Positions 35,232 to 44,165 of a stretch of 64,000 nt of DNA are shown here, piece after piece. The notes under the pieces are model-generated. The model was not told the DNA's origin and did no database searches. It saw only the letters and a list, made by a program, of their open reading frames with translations. The translations under genes were made by a program, and so were the position numbers. Position 1 is the first letter of the stretch. The number at the start of each line of letters is the position of its first letter. The stretch is taken from assembly GCF_001999465.1 (NCBI RefSeq), contig NZ_MQMF01000004.1, positions 124,001 to 188,000 of the forward strand, written 5' to 3'. The DNA is from Fictibacillus arsenicus. Lineage in GTDB: Bacteria; Bacillota; Bacilli; Bacillales; Fictibacillaceae.

Positions 35232-35666
35232 GTGATGCAACTGCACCCTATTACTGTGATCGAAATTATTTTTACCGTCATTTTTCTTGGCGCACTTTAC
35301 ACTATTGCAATGCTTATTCCGAAAACCAAAAGAAAAATTGGTTTGTACGCCGCTGGCATTATCACTGTAATCGTTCTTGCCTTTTTTCTAATTCGTCCCC
35401 ACTGGATCAACTACCAAGTTTCCATTAAAACAGATCAGCTGCATTCTTATTTAGAGAAAAAGTATCCTGGTGAGGAGTGGAAGATAACTAGAAGCAATGG
35501 GAGACAATACAATCCTTATCATTTGGAAGTAGAGTTTAGCAGCGAGAAAGGATGGAAGTATCTGTATTGGGTAAAAGATGCTGCTAACATTAAGCAAACT
35601 GGCTATTCTGTGCAAGATGGGGACACAAAAATTGAAGGTAAACATTTTCAGCCGGAAAACTGGTAA
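35232..35666 (+). CDS. Membrane-anchored hypothetical protein
   Basis: This 144-residue protein has two N-terminal membrane helices (about 7-28 and 37-56) and a soluble domain of about 85 residues. That domain begins YQVSIKTDQLHSYLEKKYPG, reminiscent of YfjL-type proteins. The start is GTG 35232 or ATG 35235; GGAG lies 7 or 10 nt upstream. Function is unknown. It lies downstream of array A. Confidence 0.65.
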   Translation: MMQLHPITVIEIIFTVIFLGALYTIAMLIPKTKRKIGLYAAGIITVIVLAFFLIRPHWINYQVSIKTDQLHSYLEKKYPGEEWKITRSNGRQYNPYHLEVEFSSEKGWKYLYWVKDAANIKQTGYSVQDGDTKIEGKHFQPENW

Positions 35667-35837
35667 CAATCCTATTTCTTTTATATGAAATAGGATTTTT
35701 TATTTGTAAACCCTTTCATTTTCAAATTAGCGTAAATATTTTAAAAATTTATATAATTCCTCTTGTTACGTACTTTTAAAGCTGTTATGATTGTGAACAT
35801 TATATTTCTAAAAACACCTAAGAAGGAGCGCAGCATC

Positions 35838-36038
35838 ATGAAAAAAATTCTTTTGGTCATATTAATTGTTTTGCCATTTGCAGCTCAGCTAGTCGTCTTG
35901 CCGTTCGTCAACAGGATTGACCCTATTATTTTAGGATTGCCGTTTCTTCAATTCTGGTTGTTCTTATGGATTGTCTTAACTCCTTTTTGCACCTTTGGCA
36001 TCTATCAACTTCAGAAATCACAAGGAGGCTTGGATTAA
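35838..36038 (+). CDS. DUF3311 protein
   Basis: This 66-residue protein has two membrane helices (about 3-22 and 33-56) and starts from ATG 35838 after AAGGAG. DUF3311 proteins almost always precede an SSS-family symporter gene and are thought to be its small partner subunit. Here the symporter ATG immediately follows the TAA, showing tight coupling. Confidence 0.85.
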   Translation: MKKILLVILIVLPFAAQLVVLPFVNRIDPIILGLPFLQFWLFLWIVLTPFCTFGIYQLQKSQGGLD

Positions 36039-37541
36039 ATGCAGCAGGGAAATCTTACAGCACTTTCAATCACAATTTGTATTATCTTAACCGTTGTTCT
36101 TATTGGGTTTCTTGCCGGCAGAGACAAAGCTACCCGCAGTTCTGTAGAGGAATGGTCTGTCGGCGGACGCCGGTTTGGAGGTCTTCTAGTCTGGTTTTTA
36201 GTCGGAGCTGATCTCTATACAGCCTATACGTTTCTCGGATTAACAAGTACTGCATATACGGCAGGAAGTTTGGCTTTCTTCGCAATTCCATACTCTGTTC
36301 TTGCGTATTTTATCTCTTACTTTTTCCTGCCGAAACTATGGAAAGTAGCCAATCATCATAAACTCACGACGCTGGCTGACTATGCCCGTGAGCGTTTTGA
36401 TTCTAAGTTGCTTTCGTCTCTAATCGCTATCGTTGGTGTACTTATGCTCATTCCGTATATCTGCCTGCAGCTAAGCGGTATTCAAGATACCCTTCAAGTA
36501 GCTGGGACAGGCTTTATCAATGTAAAAGTGGTCGTGATCACATCGTTCTTTCTTGTTGCACTTTATACGTTTTTCAGCGGAATTAAAGGACCCACTTATA
36601 CAGCAATCATTAAAGATGTGCTCGTTTGGGCAATCATGCTGTTTATGGTCGTCTCTCTTCCGATCATGCACTTTGGCGGCTGGAACCCGATGATCGATAA
36701 AATCGTAACTGAAGCACCTCAGCTTCTGACGATTCCTACCGAAGGGCCAAAAGGCATCCCATGGTTCATTACGGCTTCATTCGTTTCAGCTCTTGCTTTG
36801 TTCATGTGGGCTCACGCTGCAACTGGTGTGTTCACAGCAAAAAGTGCTGATGCCATCCGTAAAAATGCCTTATATCTGCCGCTTTACAATATTGTTTTAA
36901 TTCTTGTTGTCTTTTTAGGATTCATCGCATTTTTAGTTCTGCCGGACGGTACGGATCCACGTTTTGCATTATTAGCATTGATCCAAACTTCATACGGCGG
37001 AATCGGACAAGGGTTGGCTTATTCAACCATTGCACTTGCATCCCTTATCCCATGTTCAATCATGGCGATCGGTGCATCGAACCTTTTCGCAAACAACATT
37101 TATCGCGATTTGATTAATCCAAAAGTTAAGGGTGCAAAGCTTACAATGATCACGCGCGGAATGGTGTTCGTTGTAATTGGATTAGCTTTATTATTCGGAC
37201 TAGTGTTCCCGCAGGCGCTTGTATCGCTTCAATTGTTGGGTGTATCCGGCATGGTACAGATCTTCCCGGCTATCGTAGTAAGTTTATTTTGGAGAAATCA
37301 AACGAGAGAAGCAACAATCATCGGCTTGCTTGTTGGACTCGCGGTAACATTCACTGTCTATTCAACTGGAACATCACTTGGAATTTACGAAGGATTCTGG
37401 GGTTTGATGGCGAACTTTGCTGCAATCGTGGTATTGAATCCACTGTTTGTTAAAAAAGCGAAGGTATCTACAAACGATGTCAAAGATTACTTGTTTGGAA
37501 GAAAGTCTAAGGAAGTAGATCTAGTGCGTAAAGGCGCGTAA
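36039..37541 (+). CDS. Sodium:solute symporter (SSS family)
   Basis: This 500-residue SSS carrier has 13 predicted helices. VEEWSVGGRRFGGLLVWFLV near the N-terminus and SLIPCSIMAIGASNLFANN are family segments. It resembles monocarboxylate or organic acid permeases that pair with DUF3311 proteins; the substrate is not determined. AAGGAGG lies inside the end of the DUF3311 gene. A terminator follows. Confidence 0.88.
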   Translation: MQQGNLTALSITICIILTVVLIGFLAGRDKATRSSVEEWSVGGRRFGGLLVWFLVGADLYTAYTFLGLTSTAYTAGSLAFFAIPYSVLAYFISYFFLPKLWKVANHHKLTTLADYARERFDSKLLSSLIAIVGVLMLIPYICLQLSGIQDTLQVAGTGFINVKVVVITSFFLVALYTFFSGIKGPTYTAIIKDVLVWAIMLFMVVSLPIMHFGGWNPMIDKIVTEAPQLLTIPTEGPKGIPWFITASFVSALALFMWAHAATGVFTAKSADAIRKNALYLPLYNIVLILVVFLGFIAFLVLPDGTDPRFALLALIQTSYGGIGQGLAYSTIALASLIPCSIMAIGASNLFANNIYRDLINPKVKGAKLTMITRGMVFVVIGLALLFGLVFPQALVSLQLLGVSGMVQIFPAIVVSLFWRNQTREATIIGLLVGLAVTFTVYSTGTSLGIYEGFWGLMANFAAIVVLNPLFVKKAKVSTNDVKDYLFGRKSKEVDLVRKGA

Positions 37542-37546
37542 ATTGG

Positions 37547-37582
37547 AAAGAGGATGACTTTTTATGGTCATCCTCTTTTTTA
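37547..37582. terminator. Terminator after the symporter gene
   Basis: The stem AAAGAGGATGAC / GTCATCCTCTTT is followed by T. Confidence 0.85.
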
Positions 37583-37589
37583 TATTTTA

Positions 37590-37705
37590 TCTAGGATCAT
37601 AAAAAATTTTGAAGGCTCTTAAAATTTTTTGAAGGCTCATAAATTTTTCTGAAGGCCCATAAATCTCTCTGAAGGCTCATAAATTTATTTGAAGGCTCAT
37701 AAACA
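37590..37705. repeat. Tandem array B, five units of exactly 20 bp
   Basis: TGAAGG occurs at 37610, 37630, 37650, 37670 and 37690. The unit consensus is TGAAGGCTCATAAATTTWTT, and a partial unit precedes it. It sits between two converging genes, just after a terminator. Confidence 0.85.
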
Positions 37706-37717
37706 CAAATTTAATCT

Positions 37718-38161
37718 CTAGTGCCTCTGCTTTCGCTCCTGATACTGCATCATTTTTTGATTAAATCGCATGCCGAGTACTTTAAAGTAGATGGAAAAGC
37801 CGAAAATACCACCTAAATAGATGACATGAAACAAAATCAGCATGTTATAGAACGCTTTTGTGCCGATCACGAACCAATCGAACAACTGCGACATTACAAA
37901 GAGTACTGCACCTAATAAAAAATACTGAATCAGCAGTTTGCTCACAGCAGATAACTTCACTTTACTGTCTTCATTCCAGAATATATATTGAAGACACGTT
38001 ACAAAGATGCTCAAAAAGAAGATCTGCACGACCATCTCAAATGAAATTTCACGAACGCCCAGCATAAATCCGAACACCACATAAATAATGATCCCTGCTG
38101 AGAAGAACAATCCAGCCATCGTTTTAAAAACAAGTGTATACTCCATTATTTTATTCCACAT
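37718..38161 (-). CDS. DUF3021 membrane protein
   Basis: This 147-residue protein has four membrane helices (about 14-34, 43-58, 75-95, 105-127). DUF3021 genes are characteristically paired with a stand-alone LytTR regulator, as here with a 15-nt gap. The two likely form a membrane-linked sensory pair in which the DUF3021 protein restrains the regulator. AAAGGAGG precedes ATG. Confidence 0.82.
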   Translation of the reverse strand: MWNKIMEYTLVFKTMAGLFFSAGIIIYVVFGFMLGVREISFEMVVQIFFLSIFVTCLQYIFWNEDSKVKLSAVSKLLIQYFLLGAVLFVMSQLFDWFVIGTKAFYNMLILFHVIYLGGIFGFSIYFKVLGMRFNQKMMQYQERKQRH

Positions 38162-38176
38162 CTCAATTCCTCCTTT

Positions 38177-38614
38177 TTAAAAACCTAACTTTTCTTTTAA
38201 CCCAGGAACATACTGACGGGAGACGATCATGTTCTCACCGTTCTCAAGCGTCACTTCTACCCTTCCTCCAAGTCGAGGAGTGAGAGATTTAATTTTGTCG
38301 AGGTTCAAGATTGTCGCTTTGGTTGACCGAAAGAAATTCCCGTCACCAAACAGCTCCTCAATCTGATAAAGCCGCATAGAAACTTCATAAACCGCTTGCT
38401 TTGTATATGCGAAATTCTTTTTATCAACGGATTCAAAATAAAAAATATCGCTTGGCAGCAGCAGATGAATTTTCCCATCCAGCGTCCCCAAAATTTTTCT
38501 TTCCAGGGACCTTATTGAAGTTAGTACTTGAATGACTTCATCGTTCAACTCTTTGCACTTTACGATAATTTCCAGCTCATCCTGGTCATCATTCTCATGA
38601 ATGGTTAACTTCAT
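38177..38614 (-). CDS. LytTR-type DNA-binding regulator
   Basis: This 145-residue protein has a short N-terminal alpha/beta region and a LytTR domain (about 45-145) with FESVDKKNFAYTKQAVYEV, FFRSTKATILNLDKIKSL and GENMIVSRQYVPGLKEKL. Stand-alone LytTR proteins with a DUF3021 partner often regulate their own operon and a nearby transporter. GGAGG precedes ATG 38614, and a promoter lies 50-80 nt upstream. Confidence 0.88.
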   Translation of the reverse strand: MKLTIHENDDQDELEIIVKCKELNDEVIQVLTSIRSLERKILGTLDGKIHLLLPSDIFYFESVDKKNFAYTKQAVYEVSMRLYQIEELFGDGNFFRSTKATILNLDKIKSLTPRLGGRVEVTLENGENMIVSRQYVPGLKEKLGF

Positions 38615-38663
38615 CTCTCTTATGTCCTCCTTCCGTTTTAAGGACTGTTAAGCTTGTGTCACC

Positions 38664-38692
38664 AGTATATGCCAGCTGCATCCTGCCGTAAA
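38664..38692 (-). promoter_or_regulatory. Promoter of the LytTR-DUF3021 operon
   Basis: On the minus strand, -35 TTTACG (38687-38692) and -10 TATACT (38664-38669) are separated by 17 nt. Confidence 0.6.
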
Positions 38693-38783
38693 TCCAATTC
38701 GAACCGACCTGCATAGAGGAGTTACTAAGTTGCATATAAGCGGGAATGAACATATAAAGTGCGTAAAAATTGCTAAACAGCAT

Positions 38784-38813
38784 AAAAAAAGAGCGTTTTT
38801 CAAGAAACGCCCT
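38784..38813 (-). terminator. Terminator
   Basis: On the minus strand the stem GAGGGCGTTT / AAACGCTC is followed by seven T. It insulates the LytTR operon from transcripts coming from the spermidine-synthase-like gene and array C. Confidence 0.75.
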
Positions 38814-38864
38814 CTTGTTGAGGAAGAACAGCTCATTTTGCTTTAAATACTTAAGTCTGTTCAC

Positions 38865-38948
38865 AATAATTGCAGGGTAATGATAAATTTATGGAAGGTA
38901 ATCTGGAATAATTGCACGGTAATCTTCAATAATTGCACACATACAGAA
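38865..38948. repeat. Tandem array C, four units of 21 bp
   Basis: GGTAAT occurs at 38876, 38897 and 38918, an exact 21-bp period. The best units read AATAATTGCACGGTAATCT; the fourth has decayed after AATAATTGCACA. It lies between two minus-strand genes. Confidence 0.75.
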
Positions 38949-39014
38949 ATTTATAGAAATTTCGACAAACCCACAACTAAAATATACTGTTCTAATTCAA
39001 ATTACATCAAAATA

Positions 39015-39995
39015 TTAATACCCGAATGCTTCTTTTACAATATCCAGCAGTACTGTATTGCGATCGGTTTGTACTTTTCCTTTGTTATCCCAATTTACTA
39101 AGTAGTATGGAAGGTGCAGAACATCTTGCAGCCGCTCCTCCGTTAAAAAGTCAGATGTAACTTTTAACTTTATATCCTTTGCATCGACTGGAAGATTTGT
39201 AGCCAGAATATAGCCCCAGTCTACTCCATCTTTTGTCGAGAAGTTGTGGAACGGTACAGTAAAAAAGCCAGCTTCTTGCAAGGTGGTTTCAATGCTCCAC
39301 ATGTATTCCGGCATCCAGCTCGAAGTGGAGCAGGCAATGGAGATCGCACCTCCTGGATTTAAGTGATCTTTTAACTGATTGTAAAATTCAAAAGTAAATA
39401 ATCGTGATAGACTTGGACATTTAGAGGTTGGCTCTGGAATATCTACGATGATGACATCCCATGTTTCTGTGCTATTTTCAACAAAATTTCTTCCATCTGC
39501 AATAACGGTCTCTACTTTAGAATGATTCAGTGATCCCTTGTTGAACTCTACTAATCGGTCTAAGTTCTTTCCAAAGTCTATCATCACATCATCAATATCA
39601 ATCGTTGTTACCTTTTCAACATCCTCATAACGCAATGCTTCTCGTGTAGTAATTCCGCCTCCGCCGCCAATAATCAAAACACTTTTGACGTTTTTTGCTG
39701 CGGCCATCGGGACGTGAACAATAACATCCGCGTACTCGTCCTCATCACGAGTCGTGCTGAACATCACATCTCCATTGCTGTAGATCCACATTTCACCATC
39801 CACATCTACTAATGCAATTTTCTGTGTGGGTGTATTAATTTTACGGATAACCCGAAAATCCCCCTGTGGTTTCTGATCTTCATTCATATAACTTTTAATT
39901 GATCCTTTTCCAAAATAGCGCCAATAAAACCAGCCAGCTGCCTCTGTGAAAAGTATGGCTGCTGCACCTAATGCTAGCCAATATAGTTCATTCAT
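39015..39995 (-). CDS. Spermidine synthase-like methyltransferase-fold protein
   Basis: This 326-residue protein has an N-terminal membrane anchor (about 5-27) followed by a polyamine aminopropyltransferase-like domain. SVLIIGGGGGITTREALRYE binds the decarboxy-SAM type cofactor, TTIDIDDVMIDFGK follows it, and VIIVDIPEPTSKCPSLSRLF holds the acidic active-site position. Membrane-anchored members have uncertain substrates, so spermidine synthesis is not assured. It is a single gene. Confidence 0.78.
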   Translation of the reverse strand: MNELYWLALGAAAILFTEAAGWFYWRYFGKGSIKSYMNEDQKPQGDFRVIRKINTPTQKIALVDVDGEMWIYSNGDVMFSTTRDEDEYADVIVHVPMAAAKNVKSVLIIGGGGGITTREALRYEDVEKVTTIDIDDVMIDFGKNLDRLVEFNKGSLNHSKVETVIADGRNFVENSTETWDVIIVDIPEPTSKCPSLSRLFTFEFYNQLKDHLNPGGAISIACSTSSWMPEYMWSIETTLQEAGFFTVPFHNFSTKDGVDWGYILATNLPVDAKDIKLKVTSDFLTEERLQDVLHLPYYLVNWDNKGKVQTDRNTVLLDIVKEAFGY

Positions 39996-40152
39996 ATATA
40001 CACTTCCCTAAATTTTTAAACAAGCTTAATTTCATTCATATTCACAAGATGGACAAGTGGTGTTTAAAAGCAGAGACACCGAACAAAAGATAGGCGCAAA
40101 AGTTAGGCATCTGCATAGACTATTGCGACTTTATTTTTTTGGAGGTACGTAT

Positions 40153-40926
40153 ATGAGCTATATGAATCCACAAGATCAGCAATCGAGCGGACAGCAGCAA
40201 GCACTTCAGCTTTCTTTGCAGCTTATCAGAGAAGCTGTCGCTGGAGAACGAGAAGATCAATTGTTTTATGAATACTTAATTTCTGTAGCACCGACAAACG
40301 AAGAGAAATTAATTATCGCATCAATCCGTGATGATGAAAAAAGACATAACCGTCTGTTCAGAAAAATTTATAAAGATCTTACGGGGCAAGAGGTGCCACA
40401 AACAGCTGGTGAAGAATTTCAGCGGCCAAAAACGTATAAAGACGGCCTTGTAAAAGCACTTTTTGGGGAATTAGCCGCCGTTGAGAAATATCGTGTGATC
40501 AGGCAAGGTCTGCCAAACACGTATTATCGCGATATTTTATTTAATATCATTACGGATGAAATTAAACACAGTGCAAAATACAATTACTTATTTACGCTTA
40601 ACAGCCAGCCGGGTTCATCCCGCAATCCAGATACCCAAACGCAAGTACAGTCTGAAACGCAAATTCCAACACAAACTCAGTCACAAAGTACAGCTGACCA
40701 GTGGGTAATGTATATTGACCCATTGGTGAAAAGAGCTTTGGAAGAATCGAAGGAAGGCATTAATCTCACTCATCTATTTCAGGAATTTATCCTTTCTGGT
40801 GTATTAGTCGGGCAAGGTTTTACACCTGAAGAAGCGATTGAACTTGTTGAAAAGTGGGAGAAAACGGGCGAATCTCAATTGTTAAAAAAGAGCAAGATGT
40901 TGGGAAACCAACCCAGAATCAAATAG
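40153..40926 (+). CDS. Ferritin-like domain protein
   Basis: This 257-residue protein starts from ATG 40153 after GGAGG. A four-helix ferritin-like domain (about 10-140) has diiron-type motifs: EDQLFYEYL, ASIRDDEKRHNRLF, AVEKYRVI and IITDEIKHSAKYNYL give the E...ExxH...E...ExxH series. A Gln/Thr-rich linker (about 155-185) leads to a C-terminal helical segment. It is likely a rubrerythrin-like peroxide or iron protein. The gene is followed 12 nt later by a peroxiredoxin gene, supporting an oxidative stress role. Confidence 0.82.
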   Translation: MSYMNPQDQQSSGQQQALQLSLQLIREAVAGEREDQLFYEYLISVAPTNEEKLIIASIRDDEKRHNRLFRKIYKDLTGQEVPQTAGEEFQRPKTYKDGLVKALFGELAAVEKYRVIRQGLPNTYYRDILFNIITDEIKHSAKYNYLFTLNSQPGSSRNPDTQTQVQSETQIPTQTQSQSTADQWVMYIDPLVKRALEESKEGINLTHLFQEFILSGVLVGQGFTPEEAIELVEKWEKTGESQLLKKSKMLGNQPRIK

Positions 40927-40938
40927 AGGAGGAGAGAT

Positions 40939-41616
40939 ATGGAGGAAGCACAGGAATATACAAAGCCATTCATTGGCGATCAATTTCCGGAGGTGACAGT
41001 TCATACCACCCTTGGGGAACTTGTCCTGCCAACAAGCTATCAAGGTCATTGGTTTGTGTTATTTAGCCACCCCGGTGATTTTACGCCAGTCTGCACAACG
41101 GAATTTGTCGCTTTTCAAAAACTGATGCCTGAATTCAACAAACTGAACACGTACTTAATCGGTTTATCGGTTGAACAGGTTTTCGCACATATAAAATGGA
41201 TTGAATGGATCAAACAAAACCTAAAAGTAGAGATCACGTTCCCCATTATCGCTGATAGCCTTGGAAAAATAGCTGCTAGGCTCGGAATGATCCATCCGAC
41301 CATGGGAACACGAACGGTTCGAAGCGTGTATATTGTCGATCCTACAGGAAAAATCCGTCTCATCTTAACGTATCCAGATTCTATAGGACGGAACACCCAT
41401 GAAATTTTAAGGGCAGTTAAAGCCTTACAGACGGCAGACAAAAATAAAGCAGCGACTCCTGCAAACTGGCCGAAGAATGATCTGATCGGCGACCGTCTCA
41501 TTGTTCCCCCTGCTAACACAGTTCAAGAAGCCAAAAAACGGGCTGAACAAGCACAAGCAGGAGAAATTCAGTGCTATGACTGGTGGCTATGTACGAAGCC
41601 GCTTAACAATATGTAG
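40939..41616 (+). CDS. 1-Cys type peroxiredoxin
   Basis: This 225-residue AhpC/TSA-family enzyme has peroxidatic Cys52 in [13 protein letters not shown] and a long C-terminal extension typical of Prx6 proteins. Two additional cysteines, Cys212 and Cys218, sit in the tail CYDWWLC and might act as resolving residues. It reduces peroxides. AGGAGGAG precedes ATG 40939, and it shares an operon with the ferritin-like gene. Confidence 0.9.
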   Translation: MEEAQEYTKPFIGDQFPEVTVHTTLGELVLPTSYQGHWFVLFSHPGDFTPVCTTEFVAFQKLMPEFNKLNTYLIGLSVEQVFAHIKWIEWIKQNLKVEITFPIIADSLGKIAARLGMIHPTMGTRTVRSVYIVDPTGKIRLILTYPDSIGRNTHEILRAVKALQTADKNKAATPANWPKNDLIGDRLIVPPANTVQEAKKRAEQAQAGEIQCYDWWLCTKPLNNM

Positions 41617-41617
41617 A

Positions 41618-41647
41618 GGCAGCCTATTAAAGGCTGTTCTTTTTTTG
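41618..41647 (+). terminator. Terminator after the peroxiredoxin gene
   Basis: The stem CAGCCT / AGGCTG is followed by a T-rich run. Confidence 0.75.
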
Positions 41648-41735
41648 CAGTTCACAATATAGTATTTAGTAAATTATTTTGATAAGCTACATACTAAACT
41701 TAATAGAAGTTTTTTCAAAGAAATCAGGTGTTGAA

Positions 41736-42614
41736 ATGGATATTAAACAATTGCAATATTTTATCGAGGTTGCCAAATATAATAGTTTTACCCGTGCTGC
41801 TGAGGAACTGTTCATCACTCAGCCAACGATAAGTAAAATGATCAAGAATTTAGAAGATGAACTAGGATTGGTTCTATTTGACCGCTCCAGCAGAAAGAAG
41901 CTGATTTTAACCGATGCAGGACGAGTTATTTTTGAACAAGCAAAGCTCGTTGATAAAGCATTTAACAACTTGGAATCTGAGATGGATAATTTGCTGGGAC
42001 TACAAAAAGGGCATGTTCGCATAGGATTGCCCCCCATTTTTGACTCCCGTCTCTTTCCAAAGCTGGTTGGAAGTTTTCATGAGAAGTATCCAGCGATAAC
42101 GTTCGAGTTGATGGAGGATGGCTCAAAGAAAATCGAAGAAGAAGTAGCTAATCACCATCTGGATATTGGGGTTGTTGTCCTTCCTACAAATAACGATATT
42201 TTTCAATATTTTTCTTTTATGAAGGAAGATTTACAGCTTATTATTCATCCAGATCACCAGTTAGCACAGAATGAATCGGTTAACTTATCTGATCTAAACA
42301 GCGAATCCTTTATACTGTTTAATAAAGATTTTGTTTTGCATGACAGGATTATCACTTCTTGCAACCGTGCAGGTTTTAATCCTCATGTGATCTCGGAAAG
42401 CTCACAATGGTCGTTCATCGAAGAAATGGTCGCCTGTAAACTAGGTGTTTCTTTATTGCCTGAAAGTATTTGCCGGCATCTTACGACAAAAGTGAAAACC
42501 ATCAAAGTTGTGAACCCATCAATCGGATGGGAACTCGCACTTATTTGGAGAAAGGATCAATATTTATCTTTTGCAGCAAAAGAATGGCTGCGTTTTGCAA
42601 AAGAACAACTTTAA
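41736..42614 (+). CDS. LysR-family transcriptional regulator
   Basis: This 292-residue regulator starts from ATG 41736. The N-terminal winged HTH is LQYFIEVAKYNSFTRAAEEL, with TQPTISKMIKNLEDELG as recognition helix. The C-terminal two-lobed effector domain (about 90-290) follows. The target and ligand are unknown; the next genes downstream (thioesterase pair) are separated by a terminator but in the same direction. Confidence 0.9.
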   Translation: MDIKQLQYFIEVAKYNSFTRAAEELFITQPTISKMIKNLEDELGLVLFDRSSRKKLILTDAGRVIFEQAKLVDKAFNNLESEMDNLLGLQKGHVRIGLPPIFDSRLFPKLVGSFHEKYPAITFELMEDGSKKIEEEVANHHLDIGVVVLPTNNDIFQYFSFMKEDLQLIIHPDHQLAQNESVNLSDLNSESFILFNKDFVLHDRIITSCNRAGFNPHVISESSQWSFIEEMVACKLGVSLLPESICRHLTTKVKTIKVVNPSIGWELALIWRKDQYLSFAAKEWLRFAKEQL

Positions 42615-42626
42615 TATATATTCAAG

Positions 42627-42656
42627 ATGATTCCACAGAGAATCATCTTTTTTATG
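42627..42656 (+). terminator. Terminator after the LysR gene
   Basis: The stem AAGATGATTC / GAATCATCTT is followed by T. Confidence 0.85.
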
Positions 42657-42758
42657 CAGTCAGGGTATAATTGTAAGCATTTACATAGATAACAGCTATG
42701 TTCTAAATGAAAAATAACCATTTTACTCCATGTTAATTTCGGCGTACACTTGCCTTGT

Positions 42759-42776
42759 GAATGGAAATTTCCATTC
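42759..42776. promoter_or_regulatory. Perfect 18-bp palindrome before the thioesterase gene
   Basis: GAATGGAAATTTCCATTC is perfectly self-complementary and ends 17 nt before the start codon of the hotdog thioesterase. It is a candidate operator or RNA hairpin. Confidence 0.55.
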
Positions 42777-42793
42777 GGGAAGGACTGATTCAA

Positions 42794-43330
42794 ATGAACA
42801 AAAAGAAAGCGCGAGAAAGCCGCATCATTAATACTGACCAGGTTATGTCCCTGGATTTAAATAATTATAATACGTTATTCGGCGGGGTTTTAATGAGAAA
42901 ACTGGATAACAACGCAACCTTATCAGCACGCAGACATGCTCGAGTAAAAGAATGTGTAACAGCTTCAACCGATTCAATCGACTTTTTACACCCCATCCAT
43001 CAAACAGACTCTGTCTGTATAGAATCATTTGTTTCATATACTGGCAAAAGCTCTATGGAGATTTTTTGCAAAGTAATTGCTGAAGACATGATAACAGGCG
43101 ATCGAAGAATAGCAGCAACAGCCTTTTTAACGTTCGTAGCTTTAGGAGAAGATAAAAAGCCTGTTGATGTTCCGCAAGTTATACCTGAGACAGAAGAAGA
43201 GAAATTCTTATATGAAACAGCACAAGAAAGAGCTGAAGTCCGAAAGCTGCGACGTATGAAAAGTAAAGAATTAGCAGCTGTCATTTCTCTGGATAAACCT
43301 TGGGATATAAAAGAGGAGGTATTCGCATGA
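42794..43330 (+). CDS. Acyl-CoA thioesterase (hotdog fold)
   Basis: This 178-residue 4HBT-type enzyme has LDLNNYNTLFGGVLMRKLDN, the central hotdog helix, and SFVSYTGKSSMEIFCKV. The C-terminal PETEEEKFLYETAQERAEVR is shared with YkhA-like CoA thioesterases. It hydrolyses acyl-CoA; chain preference is unknown. ATG 42794 follows GGGAAGGA. A second related enzyme lies at 44166-44642. It overlaps the next gene by 4 nt (ATGA). Confidence 0.82.
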   Translation: MNKKKARESRIINTDQVMSLDLNNYNTLFGGVLMRKLDNNATLSARRHARVKECVTASTDSIDFLHPIHQTDSVCIESFVSYTGKSSMEIFCKVIAEDMITGDRRIAATAFLTFVALGEDKKPVDVPQVIPETEEEKFLYETAQERAEVRKLRRMKSKELAAVISLDKPWDIKEEVFA

Positions 43331-43701
43331 TCACATTATGCAGTCAAAACGAACTAAAATCGGCACAAGCTGCACTCAATAAATTAGAGCAATCCAATCC
43401 TGAACTTTTCGAAAAGCTAATTGATGTTATTAACCTTACCCGTGCTATCCAGCTGAAATATCAATATATGGGTTGTCTTATCATGAATGAGGACCCCGGA
43501 AACGCCAAACCTCAATTTGTTATTGGTTCTGTTATTCGTTTGTATAAAAAAGAAATGCAAAAATTAACTAGCGACAAGAATATTGAGGAGTTAAGAAAAG
43601 TCTTCTTAGAATATAAACATACTGGTTATTCTAGACTTAGCCAGCTTGCTCTAGGAAAAGCACCTGAATCGTTAGCAGGCAGCTCAGCTATCATTCAATG
43701 A
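43327..43701 (+). CDS. Hypothetical protein coupled to a thioesterase gene
   Basis: This 124-residue helical protein has no membrane segment or signal. GAGGAGG precedes ATG 43327, which overlaps the thioesterase stop (ATGA). Segments such as LIDVINLTRAIQLKYQYMG suggest an all-alpha fold. I do not recognise the family; its coupling suggests it works with, or is regulated with, the thioesterase. Confidence 0.65.
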   Translation: MITLCSQNELKSAQAALNKLEQSNPELFEKLIDVINLTRAIQLKYQYMGCLIMNEDPGNAKPQFVIGSVIRLYKKEMQKLTSDKNIEELRKVFLEYKHTGYSRLSQLALGKAPESLAGSSAIIQ

Positions 43702-43709
43702 ACATAGGT

Positions 43710-43747
43710 AAACCTGAGTACAGATTTTTCGCACTCAGGTTTTTTTA
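43710..43747. terminator. Bidirectional terminator
   Basis: AAACCTGAGT and ACTCAGGTTT pair around a 13-nt loop, with T following. It serves both converging units. Confidence 0.8.
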
Positions 43748-44110
43748 TATCGTTTTAATTTTGGTTATAAAATAATAATATTTGTAGACAATAATAAGAA
43801 GCAGCACTACCCTCACAATCGTACTATCCGCCATTATAAAAGCCACTGCAATCATGGCATCAGCAAACAGATTAATCGTGATTTTCTTTTTTCTCGTCAT
43901 GGATTTTTCTTTTATAAATTCTTCTAAATGATTTTTGTATATCGATGTTCCTTTGAACCATCGTTCAAACTTTTTAGAACCTTTTACAAAGAAGTAAGAT
44001 GCTAGAAGAAGTAAAGGTGTTGTCGGGATAAGCGGCAAAATGATACCTACGATTCCTAAACCAAGAAATAAAAATCCCAGGGACACATAAAGCATATTCT
44101 TGATTTTCAC
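43745..44110 (-). CDS. DUF454 (YbaN-like) membrane protein
   Basis: This protein of about 121 residues starts from GTG 44110, with AAAGGAG 11 nt upstream; a longer frame from ATG 44131 would place the ribosome site inside the gene. It has four hydrophobic stretches, beginning YVSLGFLFLGLGIVGIILPL with the family motif LIPTTPLLLLA. The function of YbaN proteins is unknown. It lies 55 nt downstream of the riboswitch-controlled thioesterase gene. Confidence 0.78.
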   Translation of the reverse strand: MKIKNMLYVSLGFLFLGLGIVGIILPLIPTTPLLLLASYFFVKGSKKFERWFKGTSIYKNHLEEFIKEKSMTRKKKITINLFADAMIAVAFIMADSTIVRVVLLLIIVYKYYYFITKIKTI

Positions 44111-44165
44111 TGAGATTCTCACTCCTTTCATCTCTAACTATCTTACCTTCTTTATTCATGTATGG

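Noticed and set aside
38595-38864. Open frame of 89 codons upstream of the LytTR gene
   Set aside because: It overlaps the start of the LytTR gene, contains that operon's promoter and a strong terminator hairpin, and has no ribosome site.
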